Below are positions 5,448-6,851 of a DNA stretch of 6,851 nt, one piece after another (within the stretch, counting starts at the first letter, position 1; every line of letters begins with the position of its first letter). Source of the DNA: an uncultured Lachnospiraceae bacterium (lineage in GTDB: Bacteria > Bacillota > Clostridia > Lachnospirales > Lachnospiraceae). Location of the stretch: contig CAMPAX010000126.1 of NCBI GenBank assembly GCA_946633495.1, positions 1-6,851 on the forward strand, read 5' to 3'. The notes under the pieces were generated by a model. It was not told the DNA's origin and ran no database searches. It worked only from the letters and a program-made list of their open reading frames with translations. The translations under genes and the position numbers were made by a program.

Positions 5448-6851
5448 TCAGTATGCCTTTACCTTGGTCCAGAGATCCGCAAAAAGCTCCTTGATATTCG
5501 CTTCCTGATAGCGGAAGACTTCATTCTTCTCGCCGTCAAAGCCCGGTGTATAGGCGCTGATACCTTCATACTCTCCCGCTGCCAGTTCGTCAGCAACCGA
5601 CAGGATCGGCGAAGTGTATCCGACATACTCGGAGTTCTTGTAAGCATTTTCGGAATTCAGCATGAAATTCATGTACTCGTGAGCCAGATCCAGGTCGCCG
5701 CATTCTTTGGTGATGACCATGGCATCGCACCAGACATTGGTTCCCTGCTCCGGTTCGATGTATTCCAGGTTCTCATTCTCGGACATGATATAGGCCGCAT
5801 CCCCGGAGTAAACCACGGCGATGGCTTTATTTCCGGAAATCATGTTGTCGATCACGTCGTCGCCTGCGTAAACCACATCCATGGAATTCCGCTGGTCGAT
5901 GAGCCACTGATACGCTTCCTTGATCTCATTCTCATTCGTGGTATTCATGGAATATCCCAGTGCCTTCAGAGCCACCATGAAAGAGTCCCGCTCGGAATCA
6001 TACATATACAGGTTGCCCTTGTACTTTGTATTCCGAAGCAGATCCCATCCGGCTTCGGCATCCTCTTCGCTCACCACCGTGGTGTCGTACAGGATTCCGA
6101 CCGACCCTGCAAAATAAGGTACGGAGTATTCATTTTCCGGATCATAGGAAAGTCCCATCAGCGACGGATTCAGTCCATCCGAATAATTCAGCTTGTTCCA
6201 GTTCACCTGCTGCAGCATATCTTCCTTGATCAGCCGCTCGATCATGTAATCCGAAGGGATCAGGATATCATATTCCGCTCCGCTCTTCAGCTTGGTATAC
6301 ATGCTCTCATTGGAGTCGAAGGTCTCATAGATCACCTTGCAGTCGGCTTCCTTCTCAAATTCCTCCAGAAGACCGGGATCGATATACTCGCCGGCATTAT
6401 AGACCTTAAGGGTCCGCCCGCCGCTCTGAACTCCGGAGAAAATGGCGATTCCGAGAAGCAGGATCACCATGCCGCACATGATGAACCGCATAGTCCGCTT
6501 CATCATCGCCGGAATCAGCCGGGATACGATAAGCGAGATCGCGATCACCAGGATCACGATGGTGGAAAGCGCGTTGATGGTCGGATTCGTACGCTTCGTC
6601 ATGTTATACACGACGATGGAGATATTCTGCACACCATTTCCGGTTACGAAATAGGAAATGACGAAATCGTCGAAGGACATGGTAAATGCCAGCAGCACGC
6701 CGGCGAAGATCCCGTCCTTCAGCATGGGAATGATCACCTTGATCAACGCTTCAAAAGGTGTCGCGCCCAGATCCAGAGCCGCATCCGCGATGGCCGGATC
6801 CAGTGACCTTACCTTCGGATACACACTGGTGATCACAAAAGGCGTACAGAA
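5448..6851 (-). CDS. potCD: Spermidine/putrescine ABC transporter permease-binding protein fusion PotCD, 5' end outside window
   Basis: The frame is open to the window edge; the codons before the GTG at 6836 read FCTPF, typical PotC sequence, so that GTG is internal and the true start lies beyond 6851. Numbering from 6836, the permease part carries the EAA loop DAALDLGATPFEALIKVIIP (18-37), which docks on the ATPase PotA, and helices near 43-62 and 89-108. An extra helix (117-135) then takes the chain outward and tethers a PotD-type binding domain (141-462). Landmarks are YNAGEYIDPGLLEEFEKE (146-163), YDILIPSDY (189-197), YMYDSERDSF (277-286), VWCDAMVIT (368-376) and a C-terminal helix ending KAY. 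By family alignment S195, Y197, D280, W369 and D371 match polyamine-contacting positions of E. coli PotD. The NWxEY tryptophan is alanine (A148). The protein imports polyamines together with PotA and PotB, whose genes probably lie just upstream outside the window. The PotC-PotD fusion is known in Firmicutes. A terminator follows the gene. Confidence 0.93.
   Translation of the reverse strand, partial: FCTPFVITSVYPKVRSLDPAIADAALDLGATPFEALIKVIIPMLKDGIFAGVLLAFTMSFDDFVISYFVTGNGVQNISIVVYNMTKRTNPTINALSTIVILVIAISLIVSRLIPAMMKRTMRFIMCGMVILLLGIAIFSGVQSGGRTLKVYNAGEYIDPGLLEEFEKEADCKVIYETFDSNESMYTKLKSGAEYDILIPSDYMIERLIKEDMLQQVNWNKLNYSDGLNPSLMGLSYDPENEYSVPYFAGSVGILYDTTVVSEEDAEAGWDLLRNTKYKGNLYMYDSERDSFMVALKALGYSMNTTNENEIKEAYQWLIDQRNSMDVVYAGDDVIDNMISGNKAIAVVYSGDAAYIMSENENLEYIEPEQGTNVWCDAMVITKECGDLDLAHEYMNFMLNSENAYKNSEYVGYTSPILSVADELAAGEYEGISAYTPGFDGEKNEVFRYQEANIKELFADLWTKVKAY

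Noticed and set aside
5679..6806. A 375-codon open frame on the plus strand
   Set aside because: It is antisense to potCD. Its composition (very rich in H, I, D and G) is that of a reverse-strand shadow and it has no known motif.
1..6851. CRISPR array, tRNA or rRNA gene, phage or defence module, transposase
   Set aside because: No regular spaced repeats, no cloverleaf or rRNA-like sequence and no such protein motifs were seen on either strand. The only mobile-type signal is the short repeat at 2249-2325.

Overview
The window looks like a chromosomal segment from a clostridial member of the Bacillota, most likely a Lachnospiraceae-type gut anaerobe. This is inferred from gene content and style (a polyamine permease fused to its binding protein, an AI-2E family permease with long charged tails, a PcrA-like helicase, purine-rich Shine-Dalgarno sites, moderate GC). 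There is no rRNA or other direct phylogenetic marker. All supported genes lie on the minus strand, so they are read from high to low coordinates.

In transcription order the layout is as follows. (1) 6851-5448: the 3' part of a PotC-PotD fusion, with a spermidine/putrescine ABC permease joined through an extra membrane helix to its substrate-binding domain. The gene runs off the window edge. (2) 5447-5264: an AT-rich spacer with a clear Rho-independent terminator for potCD, a second small inverted repeat, and the leader of the next gene. (3) 5263-3653: an AI-2E family (PerM-like) membrane protein that starts at TTG and ends in a lysine-rich then acidic cytoplasmic tail. (4) 3541-2630: a protein that resembles a CbiE-CbiT corrin methyltransferase fusion but has lost the glycine-rich SAM-binding motifs, with no cobalamin gene nearby. 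(5) 2629-2468: an in-frame relic of the C-terminal half of an HPt phosphotransfer domain, directly after the stop codon of gene 4. It has no start and no phospho-acceptor histidine. (6) 2467-2226: a non-coding spacer with a UUCG-type hairpin, a long imperfect terminator hairpin and a MITE-like inverted repeat with TTGTCA/TGACAA ends. (7) 2225-39: a UvrD/PcrA-family superfamily 1A DNA helicase, complete, with its ribosome binding site just downstream of the repeat.

The genes do not form one pathway. potCD is closed off by its terminator. The AI-2E permease and the CbiE/CbiT-like gene are 111 bases apart with no terminator seen, so they may share a transcript. The helicase is insulated by the long terminator.

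Most of the window is ordinary. The parts worth a second look are the catalytically stripped CbiE/CbiT-like protein and the remodelled stretch 2226-2630, where a gene relic, a terminator and a mobile-type repeat sit together. I see no evidence for a new multi-gene system.
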